DNA of 64,000 nucleotides from Mesorhizobium sp. YC-39. Lineage in GTDB: Bacteria; Pseudomonadota; Alphaproteobacteria; Rhizobiales; Rhizobiaceae. This document shows, piece after piece, positions 34,220 to 43,322 of this stretch. The notes below the pieces were generated by a model, which saw only the letters and a program-made list of their open reading frames with translations, searched no databases and had not been told where the DNA came from. Position numbers and translations under genes: made by a program. The stretch covers positions 992,001 to 1,056,000 of the forward strand of contig NZ_JAOWPS010000001.1 of the NCBI RefSeq assembly GCF_025753795.1, given 5' to 3'. Numbering within the stretch: position 1 is the first letter of the stretch; the number at the start of each line of letters is the position of its first letter.

Positions 34220-34894
34220 TCACTGGGCCGGGGCAGGCGTCGGAGCGGCGGGGGTCGGTGCCGCAGGAGCCGCCGGCGCCGCACCTTCTGCGGGCTTGGC
34301 GGGTGCTGCGCCCTCAGCGGGCTTCGCCGCGTCGGCCGAAGCGCCAGGCGTTGGCAATGGCTTCGGATTGTCGGACAGCGTGCGCAGGTAGGCGATGACG
34401 TTGGCGCGATCCTCATCCTTGGGCAGGCCGGCGAAGCCCATCGCCGTGCCCTTAATGAACTTCTTCGGCGAGGTGAGGAAGTGATTGATGTTGTCGTAGG
34501 TCCACTTCTCGGCGCCGCCCTTGGAAAAATCCTTCATGCCGGCCGAATAGGCAAAGCCCTGATGCTCGGCCACCGGACGGTCGATCAGGTCCCACAGATC
34601 GGGGCCGACCTTGTTCGGGCCGCCCTTTTCACCGGAGTGGCAGGCCTGGCACTTCTTGAACACGGCGGCACCCGCTTCGACATTGGCGGTGGCGAGCAGG
34701 TCGGCGATCGGCTTAGCCTCAGCGGCGGGAGCGGCCGGACCGCCTTCGGCGGGCTCGGTCGCCTCAATGGCAAAGCCGGGCTTTTCCGGCGCGGGCGAGG
34801 CGAACAGCGAGTCGGACACGATGCCGACCGAGAAGACCACGAAGATGGTTCCGAGCAGCCCGCCGATCAGCTTGTTGATTTCGAAAGAGTCCAT
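34220..34894 (-). CDS. cycM: Membrane-anchored cytochrome c, CycM-like
   Basis: A 224-residue protein with an uncleaved-looking N-terminal helix (LIGGLLGTIFVVFSVGIVSD), an Ala/Pro linker, then a class I cytochrome c domain. The haem site is CQACH at 82-86 and the likely axial Met is 152 (GTAMGFAG). The last 40 residues are an Ala/Pro repeat (EGAAPAKPAEGAAPAAPAAP). CycM-type proteins carry electrons to terminal oxidases at the membrane. It diverges from kdsB; the gene name rests on layout and is tentative. Confidence 0.82.
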   Translation of the reverse strand: MDSFEINKLIGGLLGTIFVVFSVGIVSDSLFASPAPEKPGFAIEATEPAEGGPAAPAAEAKPIADLLATANVEAGAAVFKKCQACHSGEKGGPNKVGPDLWDLIDRPVAEHQGFAYSAGMKDFSKGGAEKWTYDNINHFLTSPKKFIKGTAMGFAGLPKDEDRANVIAYLRTLSDNPKPLPTPGASADAAKPAEGAAPAKPAEGAAPAAPAAPTPAAPTPAPAQ

Positions 34895-35086
34895 ACGCCC
34901 CAGGCTCCCTTTTCCGGCGGACCGATCCGTCCACTCCGTCCGTCGGTATCTCGACCCAGCCCTCGGAGCCGGTCAAATCGCGCGGAAACTAGGTCTTTTG
35001 CTCCGGCGTTGCAACACCTATAAGGGCGCTTCCAGTGAGACCTTTTGCCACTTTTCCCATCCTCTTTTCGAACGCTTGCCGTAGTC

Positions 35087-35815
35087 ATGTCCACGCTGAT
35101 CCTCATCCCGGCCCGCATGGCCTCGACCCGCCTGCCGGGCAAGCCGCTGGCCGACATCGCCGGCGCGCCGATGATCGTCCATGTCGCCCGCCGCGCCGCC
35201 GATGCCGGGCTTGGCCGGGTGGTGGTCGCCACCGATACGCAAAGCGTGGCGGAAGCGGTGCGCCTGCACGGTTTCGAGGCTGTGATGACACGGACGGACC
35301 ACGAATCGGGCTCCGACCGCATCTTCGAGGCGCTGGCCACGCTCGACCCCGGGCGCAAGGTTGAAACCATCGTCAATGTACAAGGCGACCTGCCGACCAT
35401 CGATCCCGATACGATCAATGCCGCGCTGAAGCCCTTCGACGATGCGGCGGTAGACATCGCCACGCTCGGCGTCGAGATCGTCCGCGACGAGGAAAAGACC
35501 AATCCCAACGTCGTCAAGATTGTCGGTTCGCCGCTGTCCGGGACGCGGCTGCGGGCGCTCTATTTCACCCGTGCCACGGCGCCCTGGGGTGAGGGGCCGC
35601 TCTATCATCACATCGGCCTCTATGCCTACCGCCGATCAGCGCTTGAGCGCTTCGTTGCACTGAAGCCATCGCCACTGGAACGGCGCGAGAGACTGGAGCA
35701 ATTGCGGGCGCTGGAGGCCGGCATGCGCATCGACGCCGAGATCGTTCAGTCGCTGCCGCTCGGCGTCGACACGCCGGAAGACCTTGAACGTGCCAGAACC
35801 ATCCTTTCAACCTGA
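35087..35815 (+). CDS. kdsB: 3-deoxy-manno-octulosonate cytidylyltransferase
   Basis: 242 residues starting [20 protein letters not shown], the nucleotide-binding signature of Kds[28 protein letters not shown] and [17 protein letters not shown] are the expected substrate and metal blocks. It activates Kdo as CMP-Kdo for lipopolysaccharide core synthesis. The frame is open upstream to a TTG, but similarity starts at this ATG. pheA follows after 24 bases, so the two are probably co-transcribed. Confidence 0.93.
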   Translation: MSTLILIPARMASTRLPGKPLADIAGAPMIVHVARRAADAGLGRVVVATDTQSVAEAVRLHGFEAVMTRTDHESGSDRIFEALATLDPGRKVETIVNVQGDLPTIDPDTINAALKPFDDAAVDIATLGVEIVRDEEKTNPNVVKIVGSPLSGTRLRALYFTRATAPWGEGPLYHHIGLYAYRRSALERFVALKPSPLERRERLEQLRALEAGMRIDAEIVQSLPLGVDTPEDLERARTILST

Positions 35816-35839
35816 GACATTTCAACCGAGACATTTGGC

Positions 35840-36703
35840 ATGCCTGAAAAGACCAACAGAATATCCTTCCAGGGCGAGCCCGGCGCCAATTCCGACACCG
35901 CCAGCCGCAACATGTTCCCTGATATGGAGCCGTTGCCGTGCCCGACCTTCGAGGATGCCTTCAATGCGGTCGAGACCGGCAAGGCCGACCTCGCCATGAT
36001 TCCGATCGAAAACACCATTGCCGGCCGCGTCGCCGATATCCATCACCTTTTGCCGGAATCGAAGCTGCACATTGTCGGCGAATATTTCCTGCCGATCCAT
36101 TTCCAGCTCATGGTTCTGCCGGGCGTCAGGCGCGACGAGATCAAGACCGTGCACAGCCATATCCATGCGCTCGGCCAATGCCGCAAATACATCCGCAAGA
36201 ACGGCTGGAAGGCGATCGTCGCCGGTGACACCGCGGGCGCCGCCAAGCATCTCGCCGAGGTGAAGGACCGCACCATGGCGGCGCTTGCACCGGCTTTGGC
36301 CGCAACGCTCTACGGGCTCGACATCATCGAGGAGAATGTCGAGGACACCGACAGCAACGTCACCCGCTTCGTCGTGCTGACCAGGAACAGGCAATGGGCC
36401 GAACGCCCCTCAGCCGACACCAAGATGATGACGACCTTCATTTTCCGCGTTCGCAACGTGCCGGCCGCGCTCTACAAGGCGATGGGTGGTTTCGCCACCA
36501 ACGGCATCAACATGACCAAGCTGGAGAGCTATCAGCTCGGCGCCTTCACGGCGACATTGTTCTATGCCGATATCGAGGGCCATCCCGACGATCCGCTGGT
36601 CAAGCTCGCGCTTGACGAACTGCGCTTCTTCTCGCGCGAGATGCGGATCCTGGGTGTCTATCCCGCCAGCGAATCGCGCGAGCAATGGAAGGTGGCGGAT
36701 TGA
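35840..36703 (+). CDS. pheA: Prephenate dehydratase with ACT domain
   Basis: A 287-residue enzyme converting prephenate to phenylpyruvate in phenylalanine synthesis. The catalytic Thr-Arg-Phe motif is at 175-177 (SNVTRFVVL), and the N-terminal FQGEPGANSDTAS and IPIENTIAGRVADIHHLL blocks are typical. A regulatory ACT domain occupies roughly 200-280, with the ESYQ motif of the phenylalanine site. There is no chorismate mutase domain, as is normal in Alphaproteobacteria. Confidence 0.93.
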   Translation: MPEKTNRISFQGEPGANSDTASRNMFPDMEPLPCPTFEDAFNAVETGKADLAMIPIENTIAGRVADIHHLLPESKLHIVGEYFLPIHFQLMVLPGVRRDEIKTVHSHIHALGQCRKYIRKNGWKAIVAGDTAGAAKHLAEVKDRTMAALAPALAATLYGLDIIEENVEDTDSNVTRFVVLTRNRQWAERPSADTKMMTTFIFRVRNVPAALYKAMGGFATNGINMTKLESYQLGAFTATLFYADIEGHPDDPLVKLALDELRFFSREMRILGVYPASESREQWKVAD

Positions 36704-36718
36704 CGGTGCCTGATGCAG

Positions 36719-36737
36719 GTCGCGCAAAATGCGCGAC
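36719..36737. terminator. Hairpin between convergent pheA and Dabb genes
   Basis: GTCGCGC and GCGCGAC form a 7-bp stem around AAAAT in the 43-base gap between two convergent stop codons. It lacks a T-tract, so termination is probable but unproven. Confidence 0.5.
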
Positions 36738-36746
36738 AAGGCAAAA

Positions 36747-37049
36747 TCAGAGCAGGCCCAGCGGCACGTAGTCGATCTCCATGAAGGCCTCGACCTCCGG
36801 AACCCAGCGGTCGCGAACGAAGGCGACATGGTCGGGATGGTCGTTGTAGCCGGTATAGGCCCGCTGGTCGGCGAACTCCATTGAGAAGCCGAAACGGAAA
36901 TCGTTCTTGGGGCTGACCTGCCGCAATTGCTCGAAATGCGTGACGCCCTTTATCGCGGTGAGGATTCTCTTGGCATCGGCGAGGAACCGTTTCTCCTCGA
37001 TCGAGTGCGGCGGGTGCTTCAGCGTGAACACGACGGTGTGACGGATCAT
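36747..37049 (-). CDS. Dabb (stress-responsive A/B barrel) domain protein
   Basis: 100 residues from the ATG at 37049, preceded by AGGAGGAAGAA, an excellent ribosome site; an upstream open frame is therefore rejected. MIRHTVVFTLKHPPHSIEEK and FGFSMEFADQRAYTGYNDHP DHVAFV match the Dabb fold, a small dimeric barrel. Members include cyclases and stress proteins, and the role here is unknown. It follows nudC by 25 bases and may be co-expressed with it. Confidence 0.82.
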   Translation of the reverse strand: MIRHTVVFTLKHPPHSIEEKRFLADAKRILTAIKGVTHFEQLRQVSPKNDFRFGFSMEFADQRAYTGYNDHPDHVAFVRDRWVPEVEAFMEIDYVPLGLL

Positions 37050-37074
37050 TTCTTCCTCCTGCGATGTCTTTGCG

Positions 37075-38016
37075 TTACGCGCTGTCTGCCCAGGCACGGA
37101 TGAGGTTATAGGCAATCGCTCCCTTCGGCGGTGTGAACAGATTGCCGGGATGCTCCTTGGCGAGCATCGAACGCACCTCGTCGCGATAAAACCAGCGGCA
37201 GTCTTCCAGCTCATTGAGGTCGGCCTGGATGTCGTCATTGAGCGGCTCGCCGAAGCAGCCGATCATCAGCGAATAGGGGAACGGCCAGGGCTGGCTGGCA
37301 TGGTAGATGACGCGGCCAAGCCGGATGCCGGCTTCCTCCAGCGTTTCGCGGCGCACTGCCGCCTCGATCGTCTCGCCCGGCTCGATGAAGCCGGCAAGTG
37401 CGGAATACATGCCCGGCGCGAAATGCCGACCGCGGCCGAGCAGGCATTTTTCGGGCGTCGCCGTAAGCATGATCGCCACCGGGTCGGTGCGCGGAAAGTG
37501 CTCAGTGCCGCAGGCCGGGCAAAGCCGTTTGTAGCCGCCGGCCCGCATCTCGGACTCCGTGCCACATTTGCTGCAGAAGCGATGGCTTGCATGCCAGGCG
37601 AGCAGCGCTGCCCCTTGCGCCAGCGCCCCGGCAGCAGCTTCGTCGATCAGCCCCTGCATATAGACAGAGCGGTAGTCGATGGCCTTGATCGCCTCCGGCA
37701 ATTGTTCGGGTTCGATACCGGCGGGCACGGCGAGCACCGGGCCGCTTTCGGAAAAGCCGAGCAGCACGCCACGATCGAGCGATGCCTGCAGCGGTTGGCT
37801 TTCCCTGGCGCCGAACCAGGGGTCGAAGCCGCCATTTCCGGGCTTCAGATAGAGCCGCCCGCCATGCATCAGCAAAAGTCTTGTCGATGGATCGGCGAGC
37901 GCCTTTTCGACGGAATCGTCGGCGCGGTTTTCGGATTGCCGGTCAATCGTGTTGCCGGCGAAGCCGACGAACTGGCTCGGCTCGCGCAAGGGCGCGTCAA
38001 ACAGGCGGAAGCTCAT
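37075..38016 (-). CDS. nudC: NAD(H) pyrophosphatase / RNA de-NADding Nudix hydrolase
   Basis: 313 residues from the ATG at 38016. A zinc ribbon uses C148, C151, C166 and C169 (CSKCG and CPACG), directly before the Nudix domain. The Nudix box runs from about 209 (GFIEPGETIEAAVRRETLEE), and the NudC-specific SQPWPFPYSLM motif follows. The enzyme cleaves NADH and removes NAD caps from RNA. All key residues are present. Confidence 0.92.
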   Translation of the reverse strand: MSFRLFDAPLREPSQFVGFAGNTIDRQSENRADDSVEKALADPSTRLLLMHGGRLYLKPGNGGFDPWFGARESQPLQASLDRGVLLGFSESGPVLAVPAGIEPEQLPEAIKAIDYRSVYMQGLIDEAAAGALAQGAALLAWHASHRFCSKCGTESEMRAGGYKRLCPACGTEHFPRTDPVAIMLTATPEKCLLGRGRHFAPGMYSALAGFIEPGETIEAAVRRETLEEAGIRLGRVIYHASQPWPFPYSLMIGCFGEPLNDDIQADLNELEDCRWFYRDEVRSMLAKEHPGNLFTPPKGAIAYNLIRAWADSA

Positions 38017-38057
38017 GGAAGACTCAGGCAAAACTCAAGGGTGGATACCAGACAGGC

Positions 38058-38477
38058 TTATAACGCTGCCTTGATCGTTTGGGCAAATCGGCGCAGGTCC
38101 GAGCGCTGGTAGGGTTCGCGCATGCCGTGCCCCCACACCGGGCCTGGCCAGCCGGGGTCGCCTTCCGAGCGGGCAATGACATGGACATGCAATTGGCGCA
38201 CAATGTTGCCGAGCGCGCCTGTGTTGATCTTGGTGCAGCCGGTCACGCGCTTCAGCGCCTGCGCCACCATATTGGTCTCGAAGGTCAGCATGGCCTGGTC
38301 GAGCGGCGTCATATCGTGGATTTCCTCCACGCCCGGCCGCTGCGGCACCAGCAGCAGCCACGGCCAGCGCCGATCGTTCATCACCCGCAACTCGCACAGC
38401 CCGAGCCACATTAGCTGCTCGCTGTCTGCCTCCAGACGGGCATCCAGCGTGAATCCGGCCTTGAGGCCCGGCAGCAT
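38058..38477 (-). CDS. HIT-family hydrolase
   Basis: 139 residues with the histidine-triad region IVRQLHVHVIARSEGDPGWP. The triad reads Q95-x-H97-x-H99, so the first His of the usual HxHxH is Gln, as in a subset of HIT proteins; the central catalytic His (H97) is kept. The N-terminal WPWLLLVPQRPGVEEIHDM block fits the family. Such proteins hydrolyse nucleoside phosphoramidates or dinucleotides. It lies 41 bases upstream of nudC on the same strand. Confidence 0.83.
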   Translation of the reverse strand: MLPGLKAGFTLDARLEADSEQLMWLGLCELRVMNDRRWPWLLLVPQRPGVEEIHDMTPLDQAMLTFETNMVAQALKRVTGCTKINTGALGNIVRQLHVHVIARSEGDPGWPGPVWGHGMREPYQRSDLRRFAQTIKAAL

Positions 38478-38599
38478 CGGCGTTTTCCTCGCTTTGTAGT
38501 GTTTTTCTCAAACTCATGAACGCTAGAGCGGCTGCCAAGGGGCCGCAAGAGGCATGCAAGCGAATCATTGGCCAGTTGCGCGACGATTCTCGAGCGCCC

Positions 38600-38628
38600 T
38601 TGCATTTCGCCGCCGAATTGCCGATATG
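38600..38628 (+). promoter_or_regulatory. Promoter of the SRP RNA gene
   Basis: TTGCAT (38600-38605), 17 bases, GATATG (38623-38628). The predicted start site falls within a few bases of the RNA 5' end at 38633. Confidence 0.6.
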
Positions 38629-38632
38629 GAAA

Positions 38633-38732
38633 GCGGGAGGTTGGTGGTGGACGATCCACTCGCCAACCGGGTCAGGTCCGGAAGGAAGCAGCCCTAACGA
38701 GCCCGGAACGGGTCATTGTTCCAGCCTCCCGC
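38633..38732 (+). ncRNA. ffs: Signal recognition particle RNA (4.5S type)
   Basis: The conserved apical loop GGTCAGGTCCGGAAGGAAGC followed by AGCCCTAACGAGCCCG is the universal SRP RNA core that binds Ffh. Ends GCGGGAGG (38633-38640) and CCTCCCGC (38725-38732) pair to form the long hairpin, giving about 100 nt, the short bacterial form without an Alu domain. Gene position directly upstream of dnaX is the usual rhizobial arrangement. The dnaX frame is open through part of it but is not translated there. Confidence 0.95.
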
Positions 38733-38838
38733 CTCTTCGCCTTTCTCCCGCGACATTGACGGCGCCAAGCCCTGCGGGCGAAACTATGGGCAGGAATCGG
38801 CCGCCTTGCAGACGTGGCCTCTGGAGCTTTACGGGCGA

Positions 38839-40671
38839 ATGAGCGAAGCCGGAAATTCGGGAACCGAAAAGGCCGTTGCCTATCGCGTTCTGGCGCGCAA
38901 ATACCGTCCTTCGAATTTCTCCGAACTGATCGGCCAGGAGCCGATGGTCCGCACCCTGACCAACGCCTTTGCCACCGGCCGCATCGCCCAGGCCTGGATG
39001 CTGACCGGCGTGCGTGGCGTCGGCAAGACCACCACGGCGCGCATCCTGGCGCGGGCGCTGAACTACAAGACCGCCACTGTCGACCAGCCTTCGGTCGACC
39101 TTTCCGTGCCCGGCGAGCATTGCCAGGCGATCATGGAAGGCCGCCATGTCGACGTCATCGAAATGGACGCCGCCTCCCACACCGGCATCGACGACATCAG
39201 GGACATCATCGAGCGCGTTCGCTATGCGCCGGTCTCGGCCCGCTACAAGGTCTATATCATCGACGAAGTGCACATGCTCTCCACCCAGGCTTTCAATGGC
39301 CTGCTGAAGACGCTGGAAGAGCCGCCGCCGCACGTCAAATTCATCTTCGCTACCACCGAGATCCGCAAAGTACCGATCACCGTGCTGTCGCGCTGCCAGC
39401 GCTTCGATCTCAGGCGCATCGACCCGGCGGTAATCAAGACTGATCTTGGTCGCATTGCCGGCCTCGAGGGCATCGATGCCGAGGATCAGGCGCTGGCGAT
39501 GATTGCGCGAGCCGCCGAGGGGTCGATGCGCGACGCGCAATCGATCCTGGACCAGGCAATCGCCCACGGCGCCAGCAAGGTCACTGCCGAGGCCGTGCGG
39601 GCCATGCTGGGGCTGGCCGACCGCGCCCGCATCGTCGACCTGTTCGAACATGTGATGAAGGGTGACGTAGCCGCCGCCCTTGCCGAATTCCGGGCCCAAT
39701 ATGACATCGGCGCCGATCCGGCCGCGGTGCTGACCGACCTTGCCGAGTTCAATCACCTCGTCACCCGTCTGCGTTTCGTGCCGACGGCCCTCGACGATGC
39801 CTCGCTGTCCGAGGACGAGCGCCGGCGCGGCGCCGACTTCGCCAGGACGCTGTCGGTCAGGGTGCTGTCACGGACATGGCAAATGCTGCTGAAAGGCATT
39901 CCCGAGGTGCAGTCTTCCAATCGGCCGGTCAGCGCCGCCGAAATGGTGCTGATCCGGCTGGCGCATGCCGCCGACCTGCCGACGCTGGACGAGGCGCTGA
40001 AGTCGCTGGAGGGCGCTGCATCTGTCCCGAACGGCGCGCCGCGTTCGAATGGGACACCGGCAAGCGCTGGTCCGGCAAGTTCTGGCCCACCAGGCCCTGG
40101 CAACGGCGGCGGCGCCAGCACCGTGGCGCAGACGCGAATGCCGGCGACCGGCGGCGGTGCGCAGACGATGCGGCTGGTCGAGCCCGAACCGGTGCCTTCT
40201 GCCTTTGTTGCGCCGCCTGAGCCGGTCGTCGAGACCCCGCCGGTGCCAGTGAAATCGCTGGCCGACATCGTCGCCCTTGCCGACGCCAATCGCGACATGG
40301 CCTTCAAGGTGCTGGTGAAGCGCTGCGTGCGCCTGGTGCGCATCGAGCTCGGCCGCATCGATGTCAGCCTGACTGCCGACGCGCCGAAGATGCTGCTCAA
40401 CGATCTGACCGCCAAGCTGCGCGCCTGGACGGGCCGCAACTGGCTGGTGTCGCTGTCGAAGGAAGAAGGCGGCCAGACGCTGGCCGAAATGGAATCGACC
40501 AGGCGCGAAAATGCCTTCCTCGATGCCAAGAGCGACCCGACCGTCGCCGCCATCCTCGCGCGGTTTCCCGGGGCCAAGATCATAGACGTGCGTATTCCCG
40601 ACGCGCCGGAAGCCGATGCGGTCGAGGCCGAAATGCCGGTCGAGCCGACGGCGGACGACGACGAACCCTGA
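38839..40671 (+). CDS. dnaX: DNA polymerase III subunits gamma/tau
   Basis: 610 residues from the ATG at 38839, chosen because earlier in-frame codons lie in the SRP RNA. It has the clamp-loader AAA+ module with Walker A GVRGVGKT at 57-64, [10 protein letters not shown] as Walker B, and [20 protein letters not shown] as sensor 1. The zinc-finger segment seen in E. coli is reduced to one Cys ([10 protein letters not shown]), a known rhizobial feature. A Gly/Pro/Ser linker (about 435-490) precedes the tau C-terminal domain. ybaB follows after 31 bases. Confidence 0.93.
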   Translation: MSEAGNSGTEKAVAYRVLARKYRPSNFSELIGQEPMVRTLTNAFATGRIAQAWMLTGVRGVGKTTTARILARALNYKTATVDQPSVDLSVPGEHCQAIMEGRHVDVIEMDAASHTGIDDIRDIIERVRYAPVSARYKVYIIDEVHMLSTQAFNGLLKTLEEPPPHVKFIFATTEIRKVPITVLSRCQRFDLRRIDPAVIKTDLGRIAGLEGIDAEDQALAMIARAAEGSMRDAQSILDQAIAHGASKVTAEAVRAMLGLADRARIVDLFEHVMKGDVAAALAEFRAQYDIGADPAAVLTDLAEFNHLVTRLRFVPTALDDASLSEDERRRGADFARTLSVRVLSRTWQMLLKGIPEVQSSNRPVSAAEMVLIRLAHAADLPTLDEALKSLEGAASVPNGAPRSNGTPASAGPASSGPPGPGNGGGASTVAQTRMPATGGGAQTMRLVEPEPVPSAFVAPPEPVVETPPVPVKSLADIVALADANRDMAFKVLVKRCVRLVRIELGRIDVSLTADAPKMLLNDLTAKLRAWTGRNWLVSLSKEEGGQTLAEMESTRRENAFLDAKSDPTVAAILARFPGAKIIDVRIPDAPEADAVEAEMPVEPTADDDEP

Positions 40672-40702
40672 CAAACTGTGTGAACCTGCAAAGGATCGGA
40701 CC

Positions 40703-41026
40703 ATGAAAGATCTTCTCGGCCTGATGGGCAAGGCGAAAGAAATGCAGGCCAAGTTCCAGGCCATGCAGGATGAGATCGCCACGCTGGAAGCCACCGGTCA
40801 GGCCGGCGGCGGACTGGTCAGCGTGACGCTGACCGGCAAGTTCGAGATGAAGTCGCTGAAGATCGACCCGTCGCTGTTCAAGGAGGACGAGGTCGAGATC
40901 CTGGAGGATCTGCTGCTCGCCGCCCACAATGATGCCAAGAACAAGGTCGAGCAAGTCATGCAGGAGAAGACCAAGGCGCTAACGGCGGGATTGCCGATAC
41001 CCCCGGGAATGAAGCTGCCTTTCTAG
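40703..41026 (+). CDS. ybaB: Nucleoid-associated protein YbaB/EbfC
   Basis: 107 residues starting [20 protein letters not shown]. The [20 protein letters not shown] and [14 protein letters not shown] blocks and the GMKLPF end are standard for this small dimeric DNA-binding protein. It sits in the classic dnaX-ybaB-recR order, although two extra genes separate it from recR here. Confidence 0.92.
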   Translation: MKDLLGLMGKAKEMQAKFQAMQDEIATLEATGQAGGGLVSVTLTGKFEMKSLKIDPSLFKEDEVEILEDLLLAAHNDAKNKVEQVMQEKTKALTAGLPIPPGMKLPF

Positions 41027-41041
41027 GATCGGGATCCAGCC

Positions 41042-41461
41042 ATGCCAGCGGCATCCGTGACCACAGACCCTTCGGCCAGGCTGATAGAGCAGCGCGTCCG
41101 AAACAGGATCTATGAGATCCTGGAAATCCTGGCCGATTGCGACAACGGCGTGGATCTGGTCGGGATCAGCGGTTATCTCAATCTTTTCGAGGATTTCGTC
41201 CATCGCCCATCGATCGAATCCGGCACGTCGGCTCTTTCGAGGGACGAACGCGCGATCGTGCTGGAAATTGCCGATTTTCTCGAAGCTGCCTGTGCGGCAA
41301 CCCCTGATTTCACCAAGGCCGAGTTCGTCGAAAGCAGTTGGCCGCGGCAGATTGCGCCGAAAGCAAGGGATGCGCGCCTGCTGTTCCTGCAACGCGGGCT
41401 GTTTTCGGAGGAGTTCGAAGAGGCCGAACCCGGGCTACGGCTCGTGCCGTCAGCCAGTTAA
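41042..41461 (+). CDS. Conserved-looking hypothetical protein
   Basis: 139 residues, starting 15 bases after ybaB, probably in the same transcript. It is acidic and helical (RVRNRIYEILEILADCDNGV, RAIVLEIADFLEAACAATPD), with no transmembrane segment, signal or known motif. Codon use is like its neighbours, which favours a real gene. I do not recognise the family. Confidence 0.65.
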   Translation: MPAASVTTDPSARLIEQRVRNRIYEILEILADCDNGVDLVGISGYLNLFEDFVHRPSIESGTSALSRDERAIVLEIADFLEAACAATPDFTKAEFVESSWPRQIAPKARDARLLFLQRGLFSEEFEEAEPGLRLVPSAS

Positions 41462-41592
41462 ATCTGCCCTTTATCGGGTGTGTCTATTCTGCAACTTTCC
41501 ACTCAATAACGCTTTAGCCATCTTTTTGCCTGAAAGTGTCTCATTCTTGCCGCAACCAGGGGCGGGCTGGCAGCAGAAACGAGGGGACACTT

Positions 41593-42582
41593 TTGATCTC
41601 TACCCCATGGAAGATGCCGTTGTTGCTCGGCGTCGTCACTTCTCCGCTGTTCTTGGCCGCCTGCAGCCAGACCACCTCGCATGGCATGTCCAGCCTGACC
41701 GATGCCATCACGCCGAGTTTCCTCAATACCCGGGCCTACAATTCCACGCCGAAGGACAAGGAGTGCCTGGAGCGCGCGATGTTTTTCGAGTCCAACCGGT
41801 CGAGCCGTGACGGCATGATTGCCGTCGGCACGGTGGTCATGAACCGGCTGCGCTCCGGCAAGCACGGCAACACCATCTGCCAGGTGGTCGGCGAGCGCGG
41901 GCAGTTCGCGCCGGGCGTAATGACGCGGCCGATGAATTCGAAGGCGATGCCCGATGTCGAGGAAGCCGCCGAGGCCGTGCTCAAGGGCGAGCGCAAGGCC
42001 AAGCTGAAGAACACGATGTTCTTCCACACAGCCGGCCTGCGTTTCCCCTACAAGAACATGCACTACACCATGGTTGCCGGCGGCAATGCCTTCTATGAAA
42101 AGCGTGGACGGAACTGGAAGCCGCTGCCCGACGAGCCGATGGTCGCGGTAGCCCAGGCTGCGCCGCGGACGTCGACGCCTGCCGCTCCGGTCACGCTCGT
42201 CGCCTCCGCCGCGCCGGTAAGGGCGGCCAAGGCAACGTCGTCCAGAACAATCCCGGACCAGGCAACCCCTGTCCAGGCGACCCTGACACAGGCAACCTAT
42301 GTGACCGCAGCCGCGTCGCTGCCGGCAAAGCCCGCAAAGGCAACTTTGGTGAAGGCGGTCCGCGAGAACGGGACGCGCGAGAATGGGACCGTTGTGGCTA
42401 TGCAAGAGCCGATGCAGGAACCGGACGCGGCCCGTTTCGGCGGCACTGCCGCAGCACAAACTGTCACCGCATCCCAGGCGGCGCCGGCCGAGCCGACAAT
42501 GGCGTTTGAATCGACGCCCGAGAATACCGACGCCATCGGTGCGATGATCGCCGGCCAGACCCGTCCGCTGGACGAAAACTGA
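41593..42582 (+). CDS. SleB-type cell-wall hydrolase, lipoprotein
   Basis: A TTG at 41593 has GAGGGG six bases upstream and gives a lipoprotein signal (LLLGVVTSPLFLAAC), about 329 residues in all. The catalytic domain near 45-160 has AMFFESNRSSRDGMIAVGTV, VMNRL and the ICQVVGERGQFAPG segment of the Hydrolase_2/SleB family, including the catalytic Glu in MFFES. These cut cortex or peptidoglycan glycan strands. The C-terminal 170 residues are an Ala/Thr/Pro-rich low-complexity tail. Predicted to act on the cell wall from the outer or inner membrane. Confidence 0.82.
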   Translation: MISTPWKMPLLLGVVTSPLFLAACSQTTSHGMSSLTDAITPSFLNTRAYNSTPKDKECLERAMFFESNRSSRDGMIAVGTVVMNRLRSGKHGNTICQVVGERGQFAPGVMTRPMNSKAMPDVEEAAEAVLKGERKAKLKNTMFFHTAGLRFPYKNMHYTMVAGGNAFYEKRGRNWKPLPDEPMVAVAQAAPRTSTPAAPVTLVASAAPVRAAKATSSRTIPDQATPVQATLTQATYVTAAASLPAKPAKATLVKAVRENGTRENGTVVAMQEPMQEPDAARFGGTAAAQTVTASQAAPAEPTMAFESTPENTDAIGAMIAGQTRPLDEN

Positions 42583-42687
42583 CGGCTAAGGGTTCTTGCG
42601 ATCGCCTTGGCGGCAATGTCCTTGCCGTTGATTGGGACACGCGGTTGTAGTGTTCCAAAGCGCGCGGAAAAATCCTAAACCGATGCG

Positions 42688-43293
42688 ATGTCCAAGCGAA
42701 TCGCCGGTCCCGAGATCGAACGCCTGATCCAACTCCTGGCCAAGGTGCCTGGACTCGGTCCCCGTTCGGCCAGGCGCGCGGCACTCCATCTCATCAAGAA
42801 GAAGGAACAGCTGCTGTCGCCGCTCGCCGCCGCCATGAGCGAGGCGGTCGACAAGGTGCGCATCTGCTCGACCTGCGGCAATGTCGATACGTCGGACCCT
42901 TGCATGATCTGCACCGATCCGCGCCGTGATGCCGGCACGCTGATCGTCGTCGAGGACGTCTCTGATCTCTGGGCGCTGGAACGGGCGGCCGCCATGAATG
43001 TGCGCTACCACGTGCTCGGCGGCACGCTGTCGCCGCTCGACGGCATCGGCCCCGAGCAGCTCAACATCCGCTCGCTGGTCGATCGTGTCGCCGGTGGCGA
43101 GGTCAAGGAGGTCATTCTCGCCGTCAACGCCACGGTCGAGGGCCAGACCACCGCGCATTACCTCACCGATCAGCTCTCCGGCTTTCAGGTCAAGGTGACA
43201 CGGCTGGCGCATGGTGTGCCGGTCGGCGGCGAACTCGACTATCTCGACGAGGGCACGCTGGCCGCCGCGCTGCGCTCGCGGACGGCGTTTTGA
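42688..43293 (+). CDS. recR: Recombination mediator protein RecR
   Basis: 201 residues with the helix-hairpin-helix [20 protein letters not shown], the Cys4 zinc site (C60, C63, C72, C75) and a Toprim domain ([15 protein letters not shown] to about 180). The end [20 protein letters not shown] is the canonical Walker-B-like tail. With RecO and RecF it loads RecA at gaps. Position downstream of dnaX-ybaB is conserved. Confidence 0.94.
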   Translation: MSKRIAGPEIERLIQLLAKVPGLGPRSARRAALHLIKKKEQLLSPLAAAMSEAVDKVRICSTCGNVDTSDPCMICTDPRRDAGTLIVVEDVSDLWALERAAAMNVRYHVLGGTLSPLDGIGPEQLNIRSLVDRVAGGEVKEVILAVNATVEGQTTAHYLTDQLSGFQVKVTRLAHGVPVGGELDYLDEGTLAAALRSRTAF

Positions 43294-43322
43294 CGCAATT
43301 GGCGGGGAAGGGTGCTCCTGAG

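Noticed and set aside
38716..38838. Longer dnaX start
   Set aside because: The in-frame extension lies over the SRP RNA gene and its 3' flank and has no clamp-loader similarity.
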